Source of the DNA: Schistosoma mansoni
Lineage: Eukaryota; Platyhelminthes; Trematoda; Strigeidida; Schistosomatidae
DNA: 64,000 nt
Assembly: GCF_000237925.1 (NCBI RefSeq)
Contig: NW_017385994.1
Location: 248,001 to 312,000, forward strand
Direction of reading: 5' to 3'
A program made the position numbers and the translations under genes. How positions within the stretch are numbered: position 1 is the stretch's first letter; every line of letters begins with the position of its first letter. Positions 34,501 through 44,479 of this stretch are shown here, in pieces. The notes beneath the pieces were generated by a model. That model worked only from the letters and a program-made list of their open reading frames with translations, had not been told where the DNA came from and searched no databases.

Positions 34501-34718
34501 GTGACTTCCGAAGAATTTCGGCTTTCATTATGAGACGTCATAATTATTCCTTCAACTCCCAGGGCAGAGTTTAAATGGTTTGAATTATTTTTTCTGGTTA
34601 GCGTTTTTTTTAGCGAGTTAGCTTTTCTAGGGGATGGGGTCGCCAACCTCATGCCCAACCCTCCTCCTTTACCCGGGCTTGGGACCGGCAGTAATTCTAG
34701 AAGAGCTACAGGCGGAGT
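31512..34718 (-). mobile_element. Near full-length RTE-clade LINE (SR2-like)
   Basis: 3.2 kb on the minus strand. A 5' leader (34718 down) is followed by the apurinic-type endonuclease (GTWNVRTMWETGNTSQIAME, GISETHWTQTGQQ, NVIQCYAPTNDS, SDHHLVVAKM), the linker, and the RT ([74 protein letters not shown]). The 3' end has GRPKNTLRR, a short UTR and a (GTAA)n tail at 31512-31525. All coding blocks are in one frame, interrupted only by about six stops (for example at 34215, 33543, 32730 and 31704), with no frameshift seen. It is flanked by a 13-base duplication TAAACAGCTGATG at 31499-31511 and 34719-34731. RTE LINEs of this kind are common in schistosomes as SR2. Confidence 0.92.
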
Positions 34719-35075
34719 TAAACAGCTGATGAGAAACCACGAAATATAATGAAAGGACAAAAGTTGTTTTCTTATTATTCACAGCAGTTTTTTATTTGAA
34801 GTAAGAAACTAAAAATTATAACCGACATATTGATCAATGGATTGTAGATCAGTCATTAGAAAGTACTGTGTTAACCTTGAAATATAATGGCTCTGAGTTT
34901 AATTACGAAGTTAAGCTAAAATACGGTAATACGTAAGTGATAATTGTTAAAACTTCTATTATTTGAAAAAATAAAATCAGTCAACAAAATAACTCGTCTC
35001 GTCATGAAAGAGAATGCACATAACAATTCCAAAAAGAACGACAAATACATTCAAGTAGAAGATAGATTATATTGC

Positions 35076-35112
35076 CTGTTACTCCCAAAGGAGCATAGGC
35101 CACCGACCAGCA
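35076..35112 (-). mobile_element. Tiny RTE 3' end remnant
   Basis: CTGTTACTCCCAAAGGAGCA and TAGGCCACCGACCAGCAT match the terminal UTR of the RTEs at 4998 and 31512, read on the minus strand. Less than 50 bases remain, just upstream of the long gene at 35188. Confidence 0.65.
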
Positions 35113-35187
35113 TGAAATTATTACCAAAATAAATAACTGTACAGTTATTATTTGAATGTCATCTTATTTACTTTTTTCAATTTAGGT

Positions 35188-37722
35188 ATGAATATTGAAT
35201 CCGAATTCAGTGATAATAAATTAAAATATAATGAAGAAATTCTTGGTGTTACGCGAGAGATAAAAAATATTGAGATAAAGGAAGAGGTCAATGACGAGAG
35301 AACTGAAGAAAGAGGTTTGCAGAAAAATAGTGAAGGTTACGAAATGACATCAAAGTTAAAGGAACATGAAAAAGAGATGGAAGAAATAGCCGCTGAAAAA
35401 CTTCAAACAACTAAAAATAAAGCAAGAAAATTAGATACAATTGAGAATAAGAAAAGGTTAAAAACGAAGGAAGCAGAGTATCAAGTGAAAAACAAACAAG
35501 GAATTAAAGATAAGCGAAGCAAAAACAAAGTGAACGAAACGGAGGGGAAAAACGACGAAAACAATGAAAGGACAAAAACGACAAAACCAGCGAAAATTAA
35601 CACACAAAAGAGAGGATCAAAGAAAGTGGGAGAAAACCAACGAAACGAAAAAAACTTAACAACACAAAAAACAAAATCAGAGAACACATCTAAAAACAGC
35701 AAAACTGAAATGAACCAAACAAAAGACCACTTGAATGAAGGAACAACAAAAACGCTTAAGAAAAGAAAAAGCGGAAAAAATAAAAATAAAATTAGGGTCA
35801 AGCACAGCATAGAGCAGCAAGATTGCGTCACCGTACATCAGAAAAGAAGAGGAACTACAACGGAAAGAAGGAATGACGTAAACGACGAAACCAGTTGGGA
35901 TGTAGAAACGATCACGGTTCCGATGCCGTCATTGACTGAGGACAGACTGCAGACGGGTTCTGTGTCGGATGCTGTACAGTCAGTGAGCCCACATGAGGAC
36001 ACAGATTCACACGGAAACAATTCTCTCAGTTCGACTGACAACAAGGAGGGTGGGGAAAATGTGTCACAATCCGGTCGAACGAGTGATGTAGATTTTGGTG
36101 GACACAGCACTGATGATGACAGTCGAGATGTGGATGAGCGTTCGAGTGTGGATAATGATGTGACGAGTGTGACGAAGGAGGGGCAATCACATGAGACTGA
36201 GAGAGGGTCAGTCGCAGTAGATATGGATGGTGAGACTGTGACACAGGTAGTTGGTGAGGACAAGATGGTATCGGTTGGTGAGCACGAAATTGTGGACAAT
36301 GAACAACAGGGTGCATCACGATCACCCGATGTAGATCGGGAGTCACGAATCGAAGCGACACCTGAGCCGATCGACGAGACCAGTTGGGATGTAGAAACGA
36401 TCACGGTTCCGATGCCGTCATTGACTGAGGACAGACTGCAGACGGGTTCTGTGTCGGATGCTGTACAGTCAGTGAGCCCACATGAGGACACAGATTCACA
36501 CGGAAACAATTCTCTCAGTTCGACTGACAACAAGGAGGGTGGGGAAAATGTGTCACAATCCGGTCGAACGAGTGATGTAGATTTTGGTGGACACAGCACT
36601 GATGATGACAGTCGAGATGTGGATGAGCGTTCGAGTGTGGATAATGATGTGACGAGTGTGACGAAGGAGGGGCAATCACATGAGACTGAGAGAGGGTCAG
36701 TCGCAGTAGATATGGATGGTGAGACTGTGACACAGGTAGTTGGTGAGGACAAGATGGTATCGGTTGGTGAGCACGAAATTGTGGACAATGAACAACAGGG
36801 TGCATCACGATCACCCGATGTAGATCGGGAGTCACGAATCGAAGCGACACCTGAGCCGATCGACGAGACCAGTTGGGATGTAGAAACGATCACGGTTCCG
36901 ATGCCGTCATTGACTGAGGACAGACTGCAGACGGGTTCTGTGTCGGATGCTGTACAGTCAGTGAGCCCACATGAGGACACAGATTCACACGGAAACAATT
37001 CTCTCAGTTCGACTGACAACAAGGAGGGTGGGGAAAATGTGTCACAATCCGGTCGAACGAGTGATGTAGATTTTGGTGGACACAGCACTGATGATGACAG
37101 TCGAGATGTGGATGAGCGTTCGAGTGTGGATAATGATGTGACGAGTGTGACGAAGGAGGGGCAATCACATGAGACTGAGAGAGGGTCAGTCGCAGTAGAT
37201 ATGGATGGTGAGACTGTGACACAGGTAGTTGGTGAGGACAAGATGGTATCGGTTGGTGAGCACGAAATTGTGGACAATGAACAACAGGGTGCATCACGAT
37301 CACCCGATGTAGATCGGGAGTCACGAATCGAAGCGACACCTGAGCCGATCGACGAGACCAGTTGGGATGTAGAAACGATCACGGTTCCGATGCCGTCATT
37401 GACTGAGGACAGACTGCAGACGGGTTCTGTGTCGGATGCTGTACAGTCAGTGAGCCCACATGAGGACACAGATTCACACGGAAACAATTCTCTCAGTTCG
37501 ACTGACAACAAGGAGGGTGGGGAAAATGTGTCACAATCCGGTCGAACGAGTGATGCTGTTATTGTTGAACGCAACACCTTTGGTTATGTTGAGGATGTGT
37601 ATTTTGAAAAATGTTTCTTATCTTTTCATCGTGTCTGTGTTTTTGTTGGACAGTTTGTTTACGAAAATTCTTTGAATAGTTTTGTTGGCAACGCTTTTTC
37701 GAATTGTCTCTTATCAGTATAA
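35188..37722 (+). CDS. Charged protein with three long identical repeats, unrecognised
   Basis: 844 codons from the ATG at 35188 to TAA. A pyrimidine tract and TTTAG lie right before GTATG, so this could also be a non-first exon. Residues 1 to about 230 are Lys/Glu/Asn-rich and probably disordered or coiled, with a basic nuclear-signal-like stretch LKKRKSGKNKNKIRVK. Then follow 163-residue acidic, Ser/Asp/Val-rich units (starting DETSWDVETITVPMPSLTED), three full and one partial. A unique 60-residue tail rich in Phe, Cys and Val ends the protein (FEKCFLSFHRVCVFVGQFVY). There is no signal peptide or transmembrane segment at the N terminus. The opposite strand is also open, as expected from composition, and is a shadow. 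No family is recognised. The repeats are far less AT-rich than the N-terminal part. Confidence 0.65.
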   Translation: MNIESEFSDNKLKYNEEILGVTREIKNIEIKEEVNDERTEERGLQKNSEGYEMTSKLKEHEKEMEEIAAEKLQTTKNKARKLDTIENKKRLKTKEAEYQVKNKQGIKDKRSKNKVNETEGKNDENNERTKTTKPAKINTQKRGSKKVGENQRNEKNLTTQKTKSENTSKNSKTEMNQTKDHLNEGTTKTLKKRKSGKNKNKIRVKHSIEQQDCVTVHQKRRGTTTERRNDVNDETSWDVETITVPMPSLTEDRLQTGSVSDAVQSVSPHEDTDSHGNNSLSSTDNKEGGENVSQSGRTSDVDFGGHSTDDDSRDVDERSSVDNDVTSVTKEGQSHETERGSVAVDMDGETVTQVVGEDKMVSVGEHEIVDNEQQGASRSPDVDRESRIEATPEPIDETSWDVETITVPMPSLTEDRLQTGSVSDAVQSVSPHEDTDSHGNNSLSSTDNKEGGENVSQSGRTSDVDFGGHSTDDDSRDVDERSSVDNDVTSVTKEGQSHETERGSVAVDMDGETVTQVVGEDKMVSVGEHEIVDNEQQGASRSPDVDRESRIEATPEPIDETSWDVETITVPMPSLTEDRLQTGSVSDAVQSVSPHEDTDSHGNNSLSSTDNKEGGENVSQSGRTSDVDFGGHSTDDDSRDVDERSSVDNDVTSVTKEGQSHETERGSVAVDMDGETVTQVVGEDKMVSVGEHEIVDNEQQGASRSPDVDRESRIEATPEPIDETSWDVETITVPMPSLTEDRLQTGSVSDAVQSVSPHEDTDSHGNNSLSSTDNKEGGENVSQSGRTSDAVIVERNTFGYVEDVYFEKCFLSFHRVCVFVGQFVYENSLNSFVGNAFSNCLLSV
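35881..37553 (+). repeat. 489-base coding tandem repeat, 3.4 units
   Basis: Units start near 35886, 36375, 36864 and 37353, with a period of 489 bases (163 codons). On reading, the three complete units differ only at the very start of the first one (GACGAAACC against GACGAGACC). The fourth breaks off after CAATCCGGTCGAACGAGTGA. Synonymous sites are also identical, implying very recent amplification, gene conversion or assembly collapse/expansion. Confidence 0.95.
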
Positions 37723-37809
37723 TGTCTCAATACCTTTTTTTGGGTATTGCTAGCAAATTTCTTTAATTTGATTCTTTTTGATTTTTATTCCTTCTATTTA
37801 TCCCAACCG

Positions 37810-37918
37810 ATGTTTTATATAGTTAAGATCATGAGTCAGTTGATGGTGGTCTAGCTTCAACTGACTCATGATCTTAACTATATAAAATTACTAAAATCTC
37901 CACAAAACCCCCTTGTGA
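37810..37918. mobile_element. Family B terminal-repeat hairpin insertion
   Basis: A near-perfect palindrome: TATAGTTAAGATCATGAGTC then AGTTGA, a short GGTGGTCTAGC loop, and TCAACTGACTCATGATCTTA then ACTATA. It is followed by the family B right end CTCCACAAAACCCCC. It is the two SINE B termini with no body. The flank shows GATGTT on both sides. The paralogous sequence at about 48785-48800 lacks the insertion and has one GACGTT there. Confidence 0.8.
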
Positions 37919-39179
37919 TGTTGTTTTACTGATTTGTTTACACTTATTTGTTCTCTATTAAATAAATTTCGTTATTATTGTTCTGGTGATGAATGTTATA
38001 TGTTCTGTTGTTCTGTTAAATGCAGATTTACTGAATGTGACACCGAATGGTTACAATGATTACATTAATCTCTAAAACACTGTGAAATTATATAAGTTGT
38101 TACTTTTATTTATATACAACCCTTAGACTAACATCTAACTAATAAATCAATCAACCACTGCTTATACAATTCTATATAACTCGAATATGGGGTTAAGTTA
38201 TACGAATATCAGTATGTGTTAGAGTGATGGTATTATGATGGAAGAATCTGCGTTTATCATTTTCATACTGATCTCTTTACTTAAGACTAATTAGGCGAAA
38301 TGGTTTTACAATGCTTACTGGTTTTTAATAATTTTGAAAATGTTGTTAATCCTACAGGTTGTATGATTTTTGGAAATTGAAATATTCACCACTGACTATA
38401 TGGTTAAATACATCCAAACAAGTAGTTCATAAACGTATTTTACATTAACAGTGTTTTCACATCTCTGTCAACATCATTTTATGCTGTACAGAAAGATGTG
38501 TGAAGTTAATCAATTCAAAATACACAGACTTGATATTCAACCAAGTTGCGCCTCTAATTTGAATGATTGTACTACTTATACAGTAGTATGACTAGACAGT
38601 ATGAAACTTATATATAAATGTAATATAAGAAATAATTGAACCAGCTAATGTAATTAGATGCGTGCACCTTCAAAGTCGATGTGCATTGAGCATTAAAGTC
38701 TCCATAAATTTCGACAAACACTGAATACAGTATTTGAAAGTATTCTGTTTAGTAAATGCATGGAAAGTAGTAAAAAAGAAGGCAGATGAATAGTTATATG
38801 TGAAGAACTACTACACAATTCACCTTTCAATAAATCGACAGAAGAAAAATATAATGATACACAATTGTTTAATAAAGGTAAACAGTGAAAAAGTTGATAG
38901 TGTGAAAACACTAGCACAATATATGTTTCATTAAAAACGTTGAAGTGTTGGATGATTCAGTCCGTGACTATGATCCCGTATAGACCTTACAGTTCACATT
39001 ATTGAGAGTATTGTGAGGTATGTTCACTCGGAATGATTACTCAACTGTCTTTTCAAATGATGAACACTATTATAACAACTTGACTAGACCTGTAAACTGA
39101 CCTAGATTCTGTAATTAATCTCAGAATATATATTCTTACTGTGATGCAGTTTAAAATCAATACATATCATGTGGAGTGT

Positions 39180-39834
39180 GGGTATTTGATGATATGAGGT
39201 GTTGTGTCGTTAGATGATGATTTTGTGATAGGTGTATATTTGGTTTTCGGGTATATCTGAGAAAAGTGTTCGCATTTAGCGGTTTTGAAAAAGCTATGGT
39301 AGCGATGAGAGTAGTCCAGTTCTACATCATATACTGACAAATTATATATTAGAATTCATGCATTTTCAAGGATATCTCGAACCAATCGGACAACGCTCAC
39401 CAACTTCACAGCTCGAATCAAGACTATGTGGTGAAGCCATTAACACGGTGATTCATCATTATTCATTCAACGTTGAACACTCACAATCATAGACTAGAAT
39501 AAACTACACATGAACTGTGAGAAAACATGAAAAGTATGGAAGAATGACAGGTTAATGCACGAAAGAGCAATGGTGTGTGTTTAAATGCGGTTTCTCTACT
39601 CATTCACATCATGGTTGTACTCGCTAATCGTTTTCCAACATGACCTTTCGTCTACTATACAAACATTCGACTCTTGAATAAATGAAGATGTCGACGATGA
39701 TAGATTGGGTTAGTCTGGTCCTATCACGCCGTGTGCTCACATGGATTCTGGAGATCGAACTGTAGGTGGCAATTAATAAGCGAGAAACGATATTGATGGA
39801 ATTCGATTAGACATCTTATTGACGTCTGGATGGA
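39180..39834 (-). pseudogene. Family C candidate gene exons, copy 1
   Basis: A minus-strand exon at about 39741-39834 (CLIEFHQYRFSLINCHLQFD, LQNP, donor GTGAGCAC) joins in phase to an exon starting at 39333 after TTTGTCAG (LYDVELDYSHRYHSFFKTAK, CEHFSQIYPK). In this copy the second exon stops early after about 55 codons, compared with copy 2. No start exon was identified. Conservation of both frames in copies 1 and 2 suggests former or present coding use, perhaps of a secreted Cys-containing protein. Function unknown. Confidence 0.4.
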
Positions 39835-40469
39835 CTTCCAAGTTTTGTGTGGGTCAGAAGATCTAGTTTGTAAATACATATGATTTCCGAAAATTATACA
39901 CGGTTTCATAATTTATGGCTTCTCACAATTTGCTTAGATTTCTTACTCGAAACACTAGTTGAGCAAAGGTAAAAAAAATCTCGAACATCTGATAAGCTAA
40001 TACCCTCTTCCCAAGGATGAAATGTTCTTCTAATAAGCATCACATTTCTCTTCGTTATCCCTTTTCATTCACCATTTCCCTCTTCATTAGGATTTATTTT
40101 CTTTTCCTTATTCTTAATGCTCTCAAATTTATAATATTTTCAATCGGATCGAATTTTGTTATCATTGAAAACGTTTCACTATATTCATTTTCTTTGACTA
40201 AGCAAAGGAAAATTGAAACAAACAGTTGACCATCAAGAGAGATATTGAAATGAGTTAACAATCTAAAAAACTCTTTTTTCCATAAAAATGCAGAGTAATA
40301 TAGACATTTATCAATCATTGAAAATGTTTGTATCTATTCCAAGAAGAAAACAGTTACAAGGGTCAAACCAAAGAATGCTGTAATGAATCGGGTTTCCTAC
40401 TCTAAGAATACCTCCAGACCATTAATTCCTGCACTCGATAATCGAACGGAGAAGATTCGAGTGCGCATA

Positions 40470-40560
40470 CAGATGTACAATGCTGAGCAGTCCCATACAA
40501 GCATGAAACAGACGTCCAGTGCTTCCATATTTCAACTAGTGGTCTAACAATAATTACTTT
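40470..40560 (+). mobile_element. Degraded SINE B ribozyme fragment (unit 1)
   Basis: ACAATGCTGAGCAGTCCCAT, ACAAGCATGAAACAGACGTC and CAGTGCTTCCATATTTCAAC are an eroded family B module. An equivalent copy is at 51285-51372 in unit 2, so the insertion predates the duplication. Confidence 0.55.
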
Positions 40561-41385
40561 AGACTTTCGTGAAACTCAGCGATCTCTACAAATCTATAAA
40601 GATAATTATTGAATTGATTATGTCCGGTATAAGATATGATGCTTGACTGACGATGTCATAATCATGGCGGAAACACTGTTATAGTGTATTTTCTGACGAG
40701 TACCAGTAAATAGGTCACACTAAAATGTCTGTTGTATGATCAGTTTAGTAAGAAATGAACTAAATCCTCCAAAGGCTATTTGCTTGAATTTTTCTACCAT
40801 CATTTTTCCTAATTCCTTTTGTAAACTCTTTCAACTAAACTATCTTGAACTAGAATTTATGAGTTTTCTGTCTAATGGTTCAATTAAATATACCATTATC
40901 GGAATACTTCGGTTTACCGTAATTCGCAAAACTGAAACATTGTCTTATCCTCCAGATTACTAACAATATCTTTCCATCAAATAATCAATGTCATCAACCG
41001 AATTTCATACGAATAGTGAGAGCTTCTCTATACTTACAAGTATTGAAATACATATGATTTCCGAAAACTATACACGGTTTTACCAATTCAGGCTTCTCGC
41101 AATTTGCTTAGATTTCTTACTCGAACCACTGGTTAAGCAAGGATGAATAAAGCGCGAACATCTGAATCGGACATCTTAGATAAGCCAATACCCTCTTCTC
41201 AAGGATGAAATGTTCTTCTAATAATCATCAAGTTTCTCTTCCTTACCTATTTTTATTCACCACTTCCCTCTTCATCATACAATTCATTATCTTTTTCTCC
41301 GATATTCGTGATGCTCTCTGATTCATCATATATTCCATCGGATCGCAATTGGTTTTCATTGAAAATATTTCACTATTGTAGTGCC

Positions 41386-41760
41386 GCGATTCGTTAATCG
41401 TTTATTTCGATAACCGTTATAATTCTAAACTTAACGGTGCGTAAAATCAGAAGACAAAGGATAGCAGCAACTACAGTTTATTGTCAAATAACTCAGGTCA
41501 GAAAGCTAACAACACCTGAGCGAATATGAACGAGCGAGTAAGCGGCAAGCGAGAGAGCGAGTGAACAGGCGAATAATCGAAGGAAACGAACGAGGAGCAA
41601 GCGAGCGAATAGCAAGCAATTACATAGACAATTTATAGTCAAATTTAATAAGGGCACAACAAAGCAAAACAAAGGCTGATAATAGTATTTGCGTGCGTAC
41701 ATATATGGGGAGGGGTATGAGTCATCGAATGATATTTAAGTAGTCAACATTTCGGATAGA
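41386..41760 (+). mobile_element. Probable LTR fossil in unit 1
   Basis: TGTAGTGCCGCGATTCGTTA, ACCGTTATAATTC, TTAACGGTGCGTAAAATCAG and AGACAAAGGATAGCAGCAAC match 60096-60250 and 60406-60560. The start TGTAGT and the size suggest a lone LTR. It is absent from the paralogous place in unit 2. Diverged from the copies at 60096, so not young. Confidence 0.5.
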
Positions 41761-42776
41761 GCGTCATGTGCTCTAGTGGTATAGCAGTGCAAAGAATATG
41801 CAAATTGTTACTATCCAAATAACGATGTCTGTTAAGTAAGTTATAAAAAGGGCTTAACCAAAATTGGCTATAATCGAAATTGATTGTAGGATGGTTGCTA
41901 TACTATATTCATTTCCTTTGACTAAGCAAAGGGAAATCGAAGCAAACGTACGCTCATTTGACAATCCGAAGAGATATTGAAATGAGATTATAAAGTTAAC
42001 AATCTAAACAGCTCTCCTTTCTGTAACAATGTAGAGTAATAGTGACATTTATCAATCACTGAAAATGTTTATATCTATTTGAAGATAAAAACAGTAACAA
42101 GGGTCAACACAAAGATTGATGATGATGATTTTTACTCTAAGAATACCTACAAAAATACCTCCAAAGACAACTTGCTTGAATTATTCTACCAAAACTGAAA
42201 CATTGTCTAATCCTCTAAATTACTAACAATATTTTTCCATCAAATAATCAATGTCATCAACTGAATTTCATACGAATAATGAGAGCTTCTCTATACTTAC
42301 AAATATATGTAACTATAAGTATAGTTCCATTGTTTTGTTCGAAAACTTCACTAATCTCTTATATGCCTGGACTATATGAATTGACCGATGAGTACAACCA
42401 ATAAAACAAACAAAATCCATTTTGTAAAAGCAGTCGACATATTCGCTTGTTGTTGTAGTGCCATCGAGAATTATTATTGCTGAGCTGCGTGTAATTTACT
42501 GTATACAAAATATTCAAACAAAAACTGATAGGTAAACCAGTTGATACTGACAAATTATAACAGTTTACTGATATTCAAATTCAATAAATTTTACTTATCT
42601 GGTTGATTTACCCACCTGTGAAAAGATAAGCTTGTCAAATATTTAAATGGAAAAATGGTTTCCAAGTATTATTCAATAAAGAATGATTAATAATATAAAC
42701 TATACATTGACCAGTATGTCAAAGAGGCTGATCAGTTTACATGACCAGTGAATAACAATAAGAATTTCTAAGCAAA

Positions 42777-42868
42777 GATGGATAGTGACTAGCAGTGGAA
42801 TATAGTATTCACGTTTCGTTTTATTCGGAACTAGTCAGCTGGATGTACCTGCATCTCAGATTTGGTTT
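42777..42868 (-). mobile_element. Truncated Sm-alpha SINE
   Basis: Reverse copy of the ribozyme half only: GATGGATAGTGACTAGCAG, TTCACGTTTCGTTTTATTCG, TAGTCAGCTGGATGTACCTG and CATCTCAG. The tRNA head is missing. It is absent from the paralogous place in unit 2, where only the following segment (from 52066) remains. Confidence 0.7.
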
Positions 42869-43242
42869 TATCGAGGCAATACGCACAGTATGCACATATG
42901 CCAATAAGAGACTGATCAATTGCATTCATAAACATCAATAGGAAGATTCAATCAAACAATACCAATTGAATTTAATAAGAATTTCTGAATTTCATCTATA
43001 ACATCATAATAATATTACAGTGAGAGTTTGAATTAGATTATCTCACTGGAATACGGAAACTAGCAGATACATCTCTTGTTTTATACATTTATGGATTGAT
43101 CTTAGATAACCAAAGAAAATCAAGAAGCACTTCATGGTTGTTTTGTTTTTATTCAAGGAAATATTAATATTGTGATTTATTCATCATTTATCCCTATCAA
43201 CTGACTTGATGATTTCATCATAATTCGTGTGTATATGTTAGA

Positions 43243-44141
43243 CGATTTAACTGTTTTCAATGCGGAGTGACTTTTGGAAAAGCCTTTGGATTAACAGATC
43301 ATATGAATAGTTGAATTAATGAGTCGATATAAGATCGACCACCTCAAAAAACCTGGAAAGAGTGAATGGCCATTTCATCCTAGTATGGGACTCCTCAACA
43401 GTGCGAAGCTTGCTGAAATCGATTTATGAACTCAACCAATGAATTATGACAATATCCACAACCACGTCCCCATTCTGACAATATCATTTTATTGTAAATA
43501 ATATGAGTGTTTAAACAAACACAGAACTTGATTGTTTCAGATAAATTGAACATTCAGTGGGAAGTTATTGGTAAATATACTACTTAAACCTGTGTAAATT
43601 TAATTCGGTTATTTATTTACTCTGAAGGAGTGACCTACATTAAGTACGGAAACGTCAGTAATACACCTTTTCTGTTCATTGAGATATAACAAATTATATG
43701 TTTATCATAAACACAGAACTATTTAGTGACTACTATCTTTCCAATTAGATCAGTTGAAGCTAATTGTGTAAAACAATGTAGAACTTTGTAAATGAATCTA
43801 ATTCTACCGAATACAATGACAAGTTTGCGAAAGTTTTCAAATTATCGGTTGAAATCTAAACATTATCATACACATCTGCAGAGAACCGGAAAGATTTTCA
43901 AGTTCCCGTTAAGAGGATGCTACAGTATTGATCTGAACTGACTGACACGGAGCCATCTACTAACTCAATCGTGAAAATTATCACAAAGAATGGTACTGGT
44001 TTCAAGATTACAATTTGCGAGAAGCATTCCCAATGCGATTTTCACGGTCATTATCAACTACTTTCGCTTCATCATATATTACATCATACTGTTGAAATTG
44101 GATGTCAACAATGTTATCGGGTTGCGTACAGGTAGGATTTA
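43243..44141 (+). pseudogene. C2H2 zinc-finger-like exon remnants
   Basis: After the acceptor-like TATGTTAG, the plus strand reads RFNCFQCGVTFGKAFGLTDH at 43243-43305, a C-x2-C-x12-H spacing typical of the first part of a C2H2 finger. At 43940-44141 a further frame reads CEKHSQCDFHGHYQLLSLHH and VEIGCQQCYRVAYR before GTAGGATT, again with a C-x2-C start. Stops and a tandem decayed copy at 44328-44490 argue for a non-functional remnant. Identical sequence occurs at 52442-53340 in unit 2. The assignment is tentative. Confidence 0.35.
43614..43665 (+). ncRNA. Diverged PLE-type hammerhead
   Basis: CTCTGAAGGAG, TGACCTACATTAAGTACG and GAAACGTCAG match the layout of the PLE ribozyme at 20608, but one base of the CGAAAC join and part of stem II are changed. 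Cleavage is doubtful. An identical copy is at 52813-52864. It probably marks the pseudo-LTR of the PLE that follows. Confidence 0.55.
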
Positions 44142-44479
44142 CAACATATGAAGGCTTGTCTTTAAGGAGCAATGTGTAATAAAATCTAATTTCATATATT
44201 TAAATATCCTATTCGAATATATTTCTGTCTCCTATTCATTTGTATTGTTCCATCTTTTGTGTTTGTTAGTAGGAGATCCAGGCTAATTAAACCGTAGTCC
44301 CATCTCAAGTAAGAGTTATTTTATCCCTCAACATTATCATACACATCTGCAGAGAACCGGAAAGATTTTTAAGTTCTCCTTAAAAGGAAGCTACAGTATT
44401 GATCTGAAGTGACTGACACAGAGACATCTACTAACTGAATCGTGATAATATACATAAACAATGGTACTGGTTTTACGAT

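Larger units (their letters stand above)
30599..34752. mobile_element. Inverted-repeat element carrying two later insertions
   Basis: The left arm begins TTCATTATATTTCGTGGTTT and runs through CATTGGGTAATAAATAGGAT and GGTATTAGAATGAA.GGTGG to about 30812. Its reverse complement is found in three pieces: 34732-34752, 31366-31498 and 31053-31102. The breaks are exactly the SINE at 31103-31355 and the RTE at 31512-34718. With these removed, the arms are about 210 bases at over 90 percent match, around a 240-base spacer with no coding capacity. It is a foldback or MITE-like element of unknown family. Confidence 0.8.

Noticed and set aside
33543-34760. Independent host endonuclease gene
   Set aside because: It is the endonuclease domain of the RTE, in frame with its RT and inside its target-site duplications.
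35838-37577. Long minus-strand frame of 579 codons opposite the repeat gene
   Set aside because: It mirrors the plus-strand repeats, has no start context or motif, and is explained by the codon composition of the sense strand.
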